DNA of 64,000 nt from Paenibacillus endophyticus. Its GTDB lineage: Bacteria; Bacillota; Bacilli; Paenibacillales; Paenibacillaceae. Below the pieces are notes generated by a model. The model was not told the DNA's origin. It made no database searches and saw only the letters and a list, made by a program, of their open reading frames with translations. The position numbers and the translations under genes are program-made. Position 1 is the stretch's first letter. Every line of letters starts with the position of its first letter. Below, in pieces: positions 45,080 through 53,856 of this stretch. Location of the stretch: NCBI RefSeq assembly GCF_014192395.1, contig NZ_JACHXW010000002.1:310001-374000 (forward strand), read 5' to 3'.

Positions 45080-46837
45080 ATGAAACGTCTAACGAGCTGG
45101 CTGACCAAGCCCTTTAATAATTTACGGCTAAGAGAAAAGCTGTTTCTCATGTTTTTACTCGGTGCAATCATTCCCATGCTCTTTTTTGTTTCCTATTCCT
45201 ATCAAACGGTCAAAAGCGAGCTTTCTGACCAGATGTACACGAATTCCGTATCGTCAGTCGCCCAGATCAACTCAAACTTAGAGAACAAGCTGGATACCTA
45301 CACGAAGCTGTCGGCGACGCTGTATTTAAATAGCACACTCCGTGCTTACTTGACGAACGATTATTCCATGGACCCTTCTTTGTACGTGGATGCCTATCAA
45401 TACATCAACAGCACCTTCTCCAACATGCTGACAACCAATCCGGATATCAAATCGATTTCGGTTTATATTAACAACGACTCGCTTCCAACGGATGATATAT
45501 ATATCCGAAGAATGGATGATGATTTCCGCAAAACGAGCATTTACCGCTCGCTGCTCAACACCTATGGAAACGTTCGGTTCATATCCACGCCGCCAGTCAT
45601 CGACCAGCCGTCGATGTTCACGCTCTCGCGCATGCTGAATATCGGCAAGCTCGATACGGTATACGGCATTTTAACGATCAACATCCTGGAATCGGATATT
45701 TTCCGATTGATGGAGAAGGAGTCTGCGGACAAAACCGTACTGATCGTTAACGAGCGAGGCATCATAATGTCCACAAAGGACAAAAAAATGCTGAACCGTC
45801 CTTTGCAGCAATTTATAACGACTGAATTCCCGGACAGCGCGGAAGGCCGCTTCGACAGCACCTTCAACGGCGAGAAAATGCTGGTCGTCTACAACACGAC
45901 CAAGTTCGGCTGGAAAAGCGTCTCACTCGTTCCCTATAGCAGCTTCCTATCCAAAGCCAACAACACGGCAAAGCGAATACTGCTTTATGCGCTAATTAGC
46001 TTCAGCGTCATGGCACTCCTTATCTATGTCACAGCCAGATTGTTCACCAAGCGCGTCGAATATTTAGTCGGCATCATTCGCCGCATCGAACGGGAAGAAT
46101 TCGAGCATATTGACATCCGTCCGCTCGGCCGCGACGAGATTGGACAGCTGGGAAATGTGCTGCGCAAAATGTCCCAGCGGCTGAGCAATCTCATCTCTGA
46201 TGTCTACAAGAAGGAAATCGATAAAAAGGAAGCGGAGATGAATGTGCTGCAAGCCCAGATAAACCCGCATTTCCTATACAACACGCTCGCTTCCATCTCA
46301 TCGCTTGCCATCCGCAATTCAGATCCTAGAATGAATAAGATGGTAACCGATCTCGCTAAGTTTTACCGGATCTCCTTGAACAAAGGGAAAAACACAATAT
46401 CGATTCACGAGGAGGTGCAGCTTACCCGCTATTACGTAGCGATTCAGCAGATTCGCTTCGCCGAGCTTATTCGCGTTCATTATCAGATCGACGATTCCGT
46501 CTTGCCCTGCCCGATCGTCAAGCTGACGCTGCAGCCCTTCGTAGAGAATGCGATGAACCATGCCATTTGGGACGATAAGCTCGGCATCAGCATTATGATC
46601 AAAGCTTACCGGGAAGGCTCGGATATCATACTCAAGGTCATTGATGACGGGATGGGCATGCGCATGCAGGAATGCCCTCCTCAGGAATTTCCGGCAAGAG
46701 GCGACGCATTATCGGGCTACGGCATCCGCAATGTCGATAACCGAATCAAGTTGCTGTACGGCGATTCCTATGGCGTATCGGTATACAGCAGGCTCGGCAT
46801 CGGCACTACTGTAACGATCCGTATTCCAGGGCGGTAG
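45080..46837 (+). CDS. Sensor histidine kinase, YesM type (importer C system)
   Basis: A 585-residue kinase: basic N terminus, membrane helix (LFLMFLLGAIIPMLFFVSYS) at 24-43, extracytoplasmic sensor with several Asn/Tyr-rich segments, second helix near 295-315, HAMP, His_kinase with LQAQINPHFLYNTLASISSL near 393, and HATPase_c with VIDDGMGMRM and GYGIRNVDNRI. Starts 16 bases after the regulator and ends in a strong bidirectional terminator. Confidence 0.95.
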   Translation: MKRLTSWLTKPFNNLRLREKLFLMFLLGAIIPMLFFVSYSYQTVKSELSDQMYTNSVSSVAQINSNLENKLDTYTKLSATLYLNSTLRAYLTNDYSMDPSLYVDAYQYINSTFSNMLTTNPDIKSISVYINNDSLPTDDIYIRRMDDDFRKTSIYRSLLNTYGNVRFISTPPVIDQPSMFTLSRMLNIGKLDTVYGILTINILESDIFRLMEKESADKTVLIVNERGIIMSTKDKKMLNRPLQQFITTEFPDSAEGRFDSTFNGEKMLVVYNTTKFGWKSVSLVPYSSFLSKANNTAKRILLYALISFSVMALLIYVTARLFTKRVEYLVGIIRRIEREEFEHIDIRPLGRDEIGQLGNVLRKMSQRLSNLISDVYKKEIDKKEAEMNVLQAQINPHFLYNTLASISSLAIRNSDPRMNKMVTDLAKFYRISLNKGKNTISIHEEVQLTRYYVAIQQIRFAELIRVHYQIDDSVLPCPIVKLTLQPFVENAMNHAIWDDKLGISIMIKAYREGSDIILKVIDDGMGMRMQECPPQEFPARGDALSGYGIRNVDNRIKLLYGDSYGVSVYSRLGIGTTVTIRIPGR

Positions 46838-46864
46838 GCATGGATGCGATGACCAAAATAACCA

Positions 46865-46904
46865 AACAACCCCCTTCGGCATACAACTGCCGAAGGGGGT
46901 TGTT
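46865..46904. terminator. Bidirectional terminator between kinase C and GH-D protein 3
   Basis: AACAACCCCCTTCGGC (46865-46880) and its exact reverse complement (46889-46904) form a 16-bp stem with an 8-base loop. Both convergent genes end within 30 bases of it. Confidence 0.88.
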
Positions 46905-46930
46905 CGTTTAATGGCGGTGCATAATTCTTG

Positions 46931-49900
46931 CTATTTCACCGTTATTTTGAATAGCTTGGACTGTGCGCCTAGCAAATCCACTTGCAAGGATCCCGTCGCT
47001 TGAGTGGTCTCATTGGTCCAAAGATCCGTCACTTTTACTTTCGATGCATGCGGCAGGCCGGCACGCGCGAAATCAACGGATTTGACGGCAGCTTCGTTCG
47101 TAAAGTTGAATACGGCGACATAATAGTCCTTGCCGTCCTTCAAGACGAATACATCTGCTGATGCCGTTCCCGTATTGCCTTCGACCGGTTTAAAGGCTTT
47201 GCCCTTCAGCGCAACCTCGTTCACCTGCTTATTCGTCAGCAGCTGCTTCATCAGCTCCTGGGCTGCCGGATCGTTAACGTCATCCGAGTTTAGGAATACC
47301 GTACCCGAGATGACGGCCGAATTGACTCTGCTCTGCGATGCCGCATAAGAGCCGCCTTTTACAAGAGACATATAATCCGGATCGGTATATGGATAGATCG
47401 TTCCGTTCTGCCACCAGCCGTAAGTCAAATTGTTCAATTGGTATTCAGTTCTGCCAAGCGTACCGTCGATATCGCAGGATATCCGCCTAGCATGCGCGTA
47501 TTGGCTCGGGAATAACGGCGCGATCGATGCGCTGATAAACATTTTGCCGCCTAGCGACTTGTTCATGTACGCCATGCCTTGATTGTAAGCTTGAATGCCT
47601 GTCTGTACCTTTGGATCATAATGAACGCCTTCGAATGAGCCGTGGCTCAAGAAATCAATCTTAATATATTCGAAGCCGTAATCTAAGAAACGCTTGAAGT
47701 AATAGTCCATTCTTTGCTTGGCGCCCGGATGGGTCGGGTCTACGGCGTAGGCGCCGTCCACTTTAGGCAGCGGATTGCCGCTACCGTCCCGCAGAATAAT
47801 ATCGCCATACGTATATTTCCCATTCGTGCCCTCTACGGGCTGCTCCATATTTTCTCCCCAATATACGAATGGTCCGTAGTAGATGCCTGCTTTTTGACCA
47901 TTTTTGTTGATGACCTTTACAGCCTGCTTCAATTGCTGCTCGGATAGATTGTCCCAGTAGGAGTCCATATTAATATAAACATTGCCTTTGTTTGCAAAAG
48001 AGGATTTCTGCAAATTTTCCTTAAAGAAGTCGGAAACGGCAACAACCTTGTCATAGCTCAAGCTGCTCTCGTAAGCGCCCCAGCTGTTCCAGCCTACGGG
48101 CACGCCTTTCGGAACGTCATGCTTAAAGGCCAGCGGCGGCGCAACGACCGCATTCGCTCCCCCGAAACTCTCGAGACCATCGCGGTAATCCGCATAATAG
48201 CCCACCAGAATTTGCGGCGATGTCAAAGTCATGCCCGTTATTTTCCCATGCGGAAGCGTATCATGCGTCGAGCTTGGCGAAGTAAAGCCGCCGTAAACCT
48301 TCAGCTTGTTCAAGCGGTCATTCGAGCCGCTCCAAGACACACCCGTTTTCCACTGGTCATGGGTTACCGAACCGATGACCAAACCTCCGCGGCTCGTATT
48401 GTCATAAATCGCGGTCAGCTCCGAGCTGATATAATTATTCGTGTTCAAATTCGTGTTGATCGTTCGAGCTTGGTATCTGGACCATGCATCGTTATCGAAT
48501 GGAGCAACCAGTACGCGGTTGTCGCCATAACTGCCGATATCGATTCCCCCAACAGCGTTTAGCACGAGTGGAGACATTTCATTCGTGGTCAGCGTCTGCT
48601 GACCCTTCACCTGCTGGCTAATCAGAAAATAAGGCTTGCCTTCATAGATTTGATACATCTGCGTCATCGTCGGCAGTCCGCTTTGACGGTTCTCAATCGT
48701 CACTCGTACGCCTTTGCCATGACCATCCTTGATCTTCTCTACACTTTTCATGGTGAATACATGCTCTGCGTATTTTTTGCTATCAAGCTGCGAGTCAAGT
48801 TGAATGCTGCTGTATATGCCCTTGGCAACCGTCTTTCCGTTCCAATCGTAAGCGGCAAGCCCGGAATCGGTATTATACGTAATTTGATAGGTGCCGTTCG
48901 ACAACGTCAAGCCTGCCTTGTGCTGCGCTACTTTTATCGAACCGAATTTGGCTGCGGCAACTTGCGCTCCAATATTAGCGATTCCATCCACGTCATCCGG
49001 ATTTTCTCCCGGCGCCTCTGAACGAATGAGCTCAATTTTGTCCACATCCGGCGACCATCCTCCGTTATCGTCGAACGTGATCGTATTGCTGCCTGCTTGC
49101 AGTTTCACATCCATTGCGAACACGCCAAGCGTGTCCCAGCTCGACGTTGCCGGGAGTGAATAAGGCTCAGGCTCGCCATCGTTTACTTTAATCGATACGG
49201 AACGGGGATCTCCCGAGATGTAGCTGACTACAAGCTTGTAGTTGCCTTCAGCTGCGGCTTCAATCTGGTTGAATTGCAGCTTCGAGCCGCCCCAAATATC
49301 GCCTACCTTTTGATTGCCTGAGCATGCCGTTTCCGCTTTGCAAGCACGGATGCCCGCATTTCCGGTTAAAGCATTGACGCTCGCTTCCGCCTCATATACT
49401 TGTCCGCTTCCCGGCGGCTCATTCGGATCCGTTCCGGGTTCAGCAGCCTGTAGCTCAATGAGATCAATATCCGGCGAGTAGCCGCCTTCGTCATCGAATA
49501 GGATTGTGTTTGCGCCTTGCGCAAGCTCAAGCTCAAGCTCGTAAGTGCCGATTGTATTCCAATCCGCTGTTTTGGGCAGCGCATAGAGGTCGCTTGGTCC
49601 GCCGTTCACGCTAACAGCAAACGATCTTGGATCGCCTGATATGTAATGCACCGTCATCTTATACACGCCTGCGGACGGTACATTCACATCATTGAATTGA
49701 AGGGTTGAGCCGCCCCATAGGCTTCCAACCAGTTGATTGCCTGAGCAGCCGGCTCCCGCCTCGCATGGTTTCACCTCTGCCTTGCCGGTAAGCGTGTTGA
49801 TTGCCGCCTCCGCTTCAAAGGCATAGACCGTTTCACTCGAGACCGCTGCATCCGCTTCCGCAATCGCCATTGGAGCAAATGCAGCGGTTTGAAACAGGAG

Positions 49901-49954
49901 CAGCAATGCCACAAGCATGCCAATGCCTCTTCCATATTTCATTTTGTTCATCAT
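46931..49954 (-). CDS. Secreted clan GH-D alpha-galactosidase-like protein with two tandem CBM6/35-like domains
   Basis: A 1007-residue exported protein; signal peptide ends near AIAEADA. Residues about 42-170 and 186-311 are two copies of a CBM6/CBM35-like carbohydrate-binding domain, each with EAEA, a CSGNQ.VG..WGGS block, YISGDPRS and an FDD..G.SPD calcium-site-like end. Residues about 340-1000 match the cytoplasmic protein at 37546: VPVGWNSWGAYESSLSY, NVYINMDSYWDNLSEQQL, FEYIKIDFLSHGSFEG with Asp767 as likely nucleophile. It should act on extracellular polysaccharide, feeding importer C. A cre-like palindrome AAGCGCTT lies about 30 bases upstream. No wall anchor is visible. Confidence 0.86.
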   Translation of the reverse strand: MMNKMKYGRGIGMLVALLLLFQTAAFAPMAIAEADAAVSSETVYAFEAEAAINTLTGKAEVKPCEAGAGCSGNQLVGSLWGGSTLQFNDVNVPSAGVYKMTVHYISGDPRSFAVSVNGGPSDLYALPKTADWNTIGTYELELELAQGANTILFDDEGGYSPDIDLIELQAAEPGTDPNEPPGSGQVYEAEASVNALTGNAGIRACKAETACSGNQKVGDIWGGSKLQFNQIEAAAEGNYKLVVSYISGDPRSVSIKVNDGEPEPYSLPATSSWDTLGVFAMDVKLQAGSNTITFDDNGGWSPDVDKIELIRSEAPGENPDDVDGIANIGAQVAAAKFGSIKVAQHKAGLTLSNGTYQITYNTDSGLAAYDWNGKTVAKGIYSSIQLDSQLDSKKYAEHVFTMKSVEKIKDGHGKGVRVTIENRQSGLPTMTQMYQIYEGKPYFLISQQVKGQQTLTTNEMSPLVLNAVGGIDIGSYGDNRVLVAPFDNDAWSRYQARTINTNLNTNNYISSELTAIYDNTSRGGLVIGSVTHDQWKTGVSWSGSNDRLNKLKVYGGFTSPSSTHDTLPHGKITGMTLTSPQILVGYYADYRDGLESFGGANAVVAPPLAFKHDVPKGVPVGWNSWGAYESSLSYDKVVAVSDFFKENLQKSSFANKGNVYINMDSYWDNLSEQQLKQAVKVINKNGQKAGIYYGPFVYWGENMEQPVEGTNGKYTYGDIILRDGSGNPLPKVDGAYAVDPTHPGAKQRMDYYFKRFLDYGFEYIKIDFLSHGSFEGVHYDPKVQTGIQAYNQGMAYMNKSLGGKMFISASIAPLFPSQYAHARRISCDIDGTLGRTEYQLNNLTYGWWQNGTIYPYTDPDYMSLVKGGSYAASQSRVNSAVISGTVFLNSDDVNDPAAQELMKQLLTNKQVNEVALKGKAFKPVEGNTGTASADVFVLKDGKDYYVAVFNFTNEAAVKSVDFARAGLPHASKVKVTDLWTNETTQATGSLQVDLLGAQSKLFKITVK

Positions 49955-49982
49955 TTATTCCTCCTCTTCGCACTAATTTATA

Positions 49983-49990
49983 AAGCGCTT
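49983..49990 (-). promoter_or_regulatory. Cre-like palindrome upstream of GH-D protein 3
   Basis: AAGCGCTT within AAGTAAGCGCTTTAT matches the cre consensus except at two fixed positions. It lies about 30 bases before the ATG. A weak CcpA site is possible. Confidence 0.4.
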
Positions 49991-50103
49991 ACTTTTCTAA
50001 GTGTAAAGCTGTAGCCTCTGCCGTACTAGCCAAGAATGTTACGATTCGTACTCGAAAATAACACACTTTGCTTCCTCCGCCATTATTGCACAACGCAATA
50101 ACA

Positions 50104-50139
50104 AGCCTTTAACGCCGCTTTTAGGCGGAATTAAAGGCT
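50104..50139 (-). terminator. Terminator after the YtrA-type operon
   Basis: On the minus strand AGCCTTTAA/TTAAAGGCT closes a stem extended by CCGCCT/AGCGGCG-type pairing, followed by TGTTATTG. It lies about 100 bases beyond the last small gene of the operon. The rest of 49955-50241 shows no gene. Confidence 0.65.
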
Positions 50140-50241
50140 AGGTTGTACAGCTATTGGGGCAGCTCTCTGCATGTAGAGCAGCATGCAGATGGCATGTATT
50201 CCTTTATACGGAATCTATGCCGAATAGAATGGACGTTTCAA

Positions 50242-50493
50242 TCAAATCTGCGCCATTCGCGGCGACTTAGCTAACGACGTGCGAATAACGAGTTTTTTCA
50301 TGAGGCTGCGTAGCTGCTCTGGCGTTTCGGTCTGAAATGAATCCTGTTGGCTAATTTCCAATAATGCCGTTTGAGAAGCCTCAGCCGCAGCGGCATCATC
50401 TTGCAATAGATAATGCGCAACCTGATAGGCATACGGCTCCAATGCTCTAAGCTTCTGCAATCTTTGTTGAAAAGAAATAGCATTTGTCATCAT
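50242..50493 (-). CDS. Small protein of unknown function, sigma-region-2-like helix
   Basis: An 83-residue hydrophilic protein. The stretch YAYQVAHYLLQDDAAAAEASQTALLEI resembles region 2 of ECF sigma factors (a Y..A..LL.D...A.DA.Q pattern), but regions 3 and 4 are missing and no -10-binding block is clear. GGAG lies a few bases before ATG 50493/50490. It follows the membrane protein gene by 14 bases, as the last gene of the YtrA-type operon. It could be a truncated sigma factor, a regulator, or a small structural protein; the function is not assigned. Confidence 0.65.
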   Translation of the reverse strand: MMTNAISFQQRLQKLRALEPYAYQVAHYLLQDDAAAAEASQTALLEISQQDSFQTETPEQLRSLMKKLVIRTSLAKSPRMAQI

Positions 50494-50507
50494 ACTCTCC
50501 GATATCC

Positions 50508-51704
50508 TTAGTCTTTGAGCTTATGTTCAATTACTAAATTATTCAAATGAAGCCTTCTCTTCATTTCCTCGTCCGTCTGCCCATTCCCGCTTGCTTGTAC
50601 GGCGAACCCCTCGAACAGCAGCTTGCCGTCTTCAAGCCGAAGCACTGCAGCTCCCTTCACGCCCGCCTTCTCTAATCCAAGGTATACTCGATCCTTTTGA
50701 ATCTGTGCGGATTGGATCTCATCCACGCCAAGCTGCTTCGCGGTTACTGTGGCATATGCGCGCTTTCTCGCTTTCGTCTTCGTATGATACAAAGACAGGA
50801 CCACCTCGTCCGGCGCAATTTCCGCATAATAAAATTGATCCTGCTGCAAGCTGTACGTAAAAAAGCCGCCGATGTCCGGTCCCCACAACGTCTCGCTTAA
50901 TTCGGACAGCTTCCCTGTCCGATAGGAGTAGGCATAATTCTTTCGGTTAAGCGCCTCGCTGCCTTCGCTATAAGTAAAATAGATCAAATCACTCGGTTTG
51001 CTCACGCTCTCGTTAGCGATCAAGTTCAGATTATATTCCGTTGCCTTGCTCTTTAGCTGGTTTTTCAAATCAATCCGGCGAAGCTGTTTCCCGGTGCCGC
51101 TATCAAAGGCGTATACCGCTAGATTGGATGTATGGCTCTCATATTTACGGAATAGAATGTGCACCTCGTTATCGAGGCGCTGCACGTTCATGATGTTATA
51201 GATCTGTTCCGGCTCATCGAGCGCAATCGACTTGAACGTGGCGACTTTCCCCGTTTCCTCGTCGAGCATGGACAGCTCCAGCTTGGCGTAAGGCGCATTC
51301 GTATGACGCGTGCTTGTGGACAGCTCGGCATAAATCACCATTTCCGCGTCGCGGTAAAAACCACCGCTATTATTTTTGCCTCGCATAAAGGCTTTATGGT
51401 CCTTCAGTAGCTGTTGTATGTTTAGATCTTGATAAAACCATGTACCTGCATCCGCCAAGCGTTCTCGCAAATGTAAGTTTCTCCCCAAATAATTGCTGCC
51501 TTCTGTAGTAACGTCTAAAGGCTCTGACCGCATCGCTCCATAATGGGAACCTGACAATACGACCGCCGCGCCTTCCTTGGTATCGCCCTGGACGGTTTCG
51601 ATGATATATTCGGGCAAATGGCCTCGAATGCCAATCAAGTAATAAGTGCCGATACCGCCCGCTGCAAGCAGAACGATCAGTATGGAAAACCAGTAACGCC
51701 TCAT
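50508..51704 (-). CDS. Membrane-anchored extracytoplasmic protein of the YtrA-type operon
   Basis: A 398-residue protein: MRRYWFSILIVLLAAGGIGTYY is an N-terminal membrane anchor or uncleaved signal; the rest is soluble, beta-rich, with several repeated strand patterns (for example LAVYAFDSGTGKQLRRIDL and YSYRTGKLSELSET) like a propeller sensor. No family is recognised. The ATG at 51704 lies 7 bases from AAGGAG; the ATG at 51710 is only 1 base from it. It begins 12 bases after the permease gene, so it probably works with that ABC transporter at the cell surface, for example in envelope stress or antibiotic response. Confidence 0.8.
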   Translation of the reverse strand: MRRYWFSILIVLLAAGGIGTYYLIGIRGHLPEYIIETVQGDTKEGAAVVLSGSHYGAMRSEPLDVTTEGSNYLGRNLHLRERLADAGTWFYQDLNIQQLLKDHKAFMRGKNNSGGFYRDAEMVIYAELSTSTRHTNAPYAKLELSMLDEETGKVATFKSIALDEPEQIYNIMNVQRLDNEVHILFRKYESHTSNLAVYAFDSGTGKQLRRIDLKNQLKSKATEYNLNLIANESVSKPSDLIYFTYSEGSEALNRKNYAYSYRTGKLSELSETLWGPDIGGFFTYSLQQDQFYYAEIAPDEVVLSLYHTKTKARKRAYATVTAKQLGVDEIQSAQIQKDRVYLGLEKAGVKGAAVLRLEDGKLLFEGFAVQASGNGQTDEEMKRRLHLNNLVIEHKLKD

Positions 51705-51715
51705 GTACATTCTCC

Positions 51716-52549
51716 TTACACCGTAATCTTTTTGGCGATCAGTCTCATGCCAAGCCACACGGATGCGCTGGCTACGAGCAAGAATAGCAGCAATAACATC
51801 AGGTAGATTTCCGTAGGGTACAAATAAATCACGCTCTCATTAGTGCCAAATAACAGTATTGGAGATGCCACTACCAACCCGCAGCCTGACAAATAAAGCA
51901 GCCCATACAAAATGCCCAGACGGCGATAGCTGCGTTCCAGCAAAATAGCCGTAAACACAGCGGCTACAATGACTGCCCCTGCGCCATACATATAAAAAAA
52001 CTGCTCGAACTGACGAGGGATAAGCTCGACTAGCGCTTGATTGCTGCTGATGATATCTATGATATGGGAGTCAGCCCTCAGCTCTGCAGGCACGACAAGC
52101 CTGATGACAAGCTCAAGTACAGGGAGCAATGCGAGCTGGAAAGAGACAATCGACAAAACGAACAGCAGCAACGCGGTTATTTTCGCCAGATAAATATTTC
52201 GCCTTGCCGTAGGAAGCATTAACAACCGATAAATAAAGGCATTGCGTCCGATCCAATCCCGATACCATATAAAGAAAACATACAATGAGAGCACGGAAAT
52301 ACAAAGCAGCACCGGTATAATAAACCACATTTGCGTATTAAACATGGCCCATTCAAACGAAATTCGAAGAGGAATCGGCGAGAAATAAGCGCCCGCTTCC
52401 GGATGCTCGCCTCGCAAATCGCTAAGCGCCTTCTTCAGCATCCAGATTAAAGCGCTCATCTGGCAAAGCGCCGTTATCCCCATCAATACCAAGAGCACGA
52501 TGCGAAAGCGATAAATCTCCATATGGACCAGCTTTAAATAACGGTTCAT
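51716..52549 (-). CDS. ABC transporter permease subunit of the YtrA-type operon
   Basis: A 277-residue integral membrane protein with about six hydrophobic segments (for example IVLLVLMGITALCQMSALIW and ITALLLFVLSIVSFQLALLP). It lacks an EAA loop, so it is an ABC-2-like export or sensing permease rather than an importer. Its ATG overlaps the ATPase stop by 4 bases, and the next gene starts 12 bases on. It pairs with the ATPase encoded just upstream. Confidence 0.88.
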   Translation of the reverse strand: MNRYLKLVHMEIYRFRIVLLVLMGITALCQMSALIWMLKKALSDLRGEHPEAGAYFSPIPLRISFEWAMFNTQMWFIIPVLLCISVLSLYVFFIWYRDWIGRNAFIYRLLMLPTARRNIYLAKITALLLFVLSIVSFQLALLPVLELVIRLVVPAELRADSHIIDIISSNQALVELIPRQFEQFFYMYGAGAVIVAAVFTAILLERSYRRLGILYGLLYLSGCGLVVASPILLFGTNESVIYLYPTEIYLMLLLLFLLVASASVWLGMRLIAKKITV

Positions 52550-53235
52550 GCCCCGTACACCTCTCTCATGACATCAATGACTGATTTTCCTTTCTCACTG
52601 CGCATCTCCTCGCAATGAAATGAAAGGCTTACCTTGCCACCCTTCAATAAAACCGCTTTGTCAACGAGATGCTCCATTTCCCCAATTTCATGCGTCGTAA
52701 GCAGGACGCCGCGATGCTCCATCAAATCACTGGTGAACACCTCCGTAATGGCTTCCCTGCTGAACAGATCAATGCCGGAGAATGGCTCGTCCAGCAGCAG
52801 ATAATCGGAATCCTGGGCAAAACCGAGCAATAAATTAAACTTAGCCGCTATTCCTTTCGACAGGCTGCCGATTCTCGCCGAATGCTCCAGCTGGAAAAAC
52901 CGCATCAGCTCGTCTGCCCGTTTCTCATTCCAGCTTTCATAGAAATCAGCCATAAATCGGAGCGCCTCCGACAGCCTCATGCCGGAGGGCATCGTCAAGT
53001 GATCCGGCACGAAAGCGATCTTCTCGTACAGCTTCGGCTCCAACGCTTGTCCGTCTATTCGAATCGTCCCGCCAGTTAACGGAGTCAGCCCCATGATCAG
53101 CTTCAGAATAGTCGACTTTCCTGCCCCGTTCACGCCGATAAGACAGGTGAGCTCTCCCTTCTCTGCCGTAAAGGAAACGTCATTCAGCACATCTCTGCCG
53201 CGGTAGCGTTTACGGATACCGGTTACTTCAATCAC
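52546..53235 (-). CDS. ABC transporter ATPase of the YtrA-type operon
   Basis: A 229-residue ATPase with Walker A GVNGAGKST near 37, Q-loop region VPDHLTM, signature LSKGIAAKFNLLLG (a degenerate LSGGQ, as common in YtrB/EcsA-like ATPases), Walker B YLLLDEPFSGID and switch LLTTHE. It energises the ABC-2-like permease. The ATG overlaps the GntR stop by 4 bases, so regulator and transporter are coupled. Confidence 0.94.
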   Translation of the reverse strand: MIEVTGIRKRYRGRDVLNDVSFTAEKGELTCLIGVNGAGKSTILKLIMGLTPLTGGTIRIDGQALEPKLYEKIAFVPDHLTMPSGMRLSEALRFMADFYESWNEKRADELMRFFQLEHSARIGSLSKGIAAKFNLLLGFAQDSDYLLLDEPFSGIDLFSREAITEVFTSDLMEHRGVLLTTHEIGEMEHLVDKAVLLKGGKVSLSFHCEEMRSEKGKSVIDVMREVYGA

Positions 53236-53630
53236 TTCTTTTCCCCCTCTTCTCTGAAATGGCGCTCTACCAGGAGCAGCAGTTCTTCGATCGGGACATC
53301 GATATTTTTTACTTTTCCCCAGAAATCCCGAACCGCATCGCCAAGCAGCTCCTCTCGGATTTGGTTCAATAATCGCGTATCGTTCGTAATCCTACTGGGA
53401 GAATTGCCCTCCGTAATAATCAATTGCTGGTCCTCCATTTCCTTATAAGCTTTCTGCACCGTATTCGGGTTAATCTTCATGAATGCGCCAAGCTCTCTGC
53501 GTGATGGAATAATCTGTCCTGCCGAGGAGCGGCCCGTTGCGATCCGCTCCTTGAAATGCCTAACTACCTGCAAGTACACGGGATCCCTATTGTTGAAAGC
53601 GACTTCCGACCAGCCTTCAATTGTGTTCAT
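53232..53630 (-). CDS. GntR-family regulator, YtrA type
   Basis: A 132-residue GntR regulator: N-terminal winged helix with DPVYLQVVRHFKERIATGR, IIPSRRELGAFMKINPNTVQKAYKEME and a short C-terminal dimerisation helix pair, the YtrA-subfamily architecture. ATG at 53630 follows GGGAGG by 7 bases. In Bacillus the YtrA repressor controls its own ABC transporter operon and responds to cell-wall-active antibiotics; the same gene order here suggests the same. Two dyads overlap its promoter. Confidence 0.92.
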   Translation of the reverse strand: MNTIEGWSEVAFNNRDPVYLQVVRHFKERIATGRSSAGQIIPSRRELGAFMKINPNTVQKAYKEMEDQQLIITEGNSPSRITNDTRLLNQIREELLGDAVRDFWGKVKNIDVPIEELLLLVERHFREEGEKK

Positions 53631-53673
53631 CGCATTCCCTCCCATTCCGAACGTTTGTACGTACCAAGCGGTT

Positions 53674-53719
53674 AATACATCATAAGTGTATTATGCACGT
53701 AATACGCTAATGATGTCAA
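53674..53719 (-). promoter_or_regulatory. YtrA-type operon promoter with two operator-like dyads
   Basis: TTGACA (53719-53714) and CATAAT (53695-53690) on the minus strand stand 18 bases apart. GTATTA-N6-TAATAC (53688-53705) overlaps spacer and -10. AATACA-N7-TGTATT (53674-53692) overlaps -10 and start. Both are good candidates for autoregulatory GntR binding. Confidence 0.7.
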
Positions 53720-53791
53720 TCCCATCCAAATATTGAATTTAGCTGGATACAAACAATCATCTCCCGATGGTTCGTCCCCGCTTCAAACAAA

Positions 53792-53833
53792 AGAACAGCG
53801 GGACAAAGAGGTTTCCCTCTGTCCCGCTGTTCT
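53792..53833 (-). terminator. Terminator after the SPFH gene
   Basis: AGAACAGCGGGACA..AGAGG and CCTCT.GTCCCGCTGTTCT make a 19-bp stem with a tiny loop; the minus strand continues TTTTGTTTG. It lies about 25 bases past the SPFH stop. Confidence 0.88.
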
Positions 53834-53856
53834 CTACTATCGGATATGCCAGCCGC

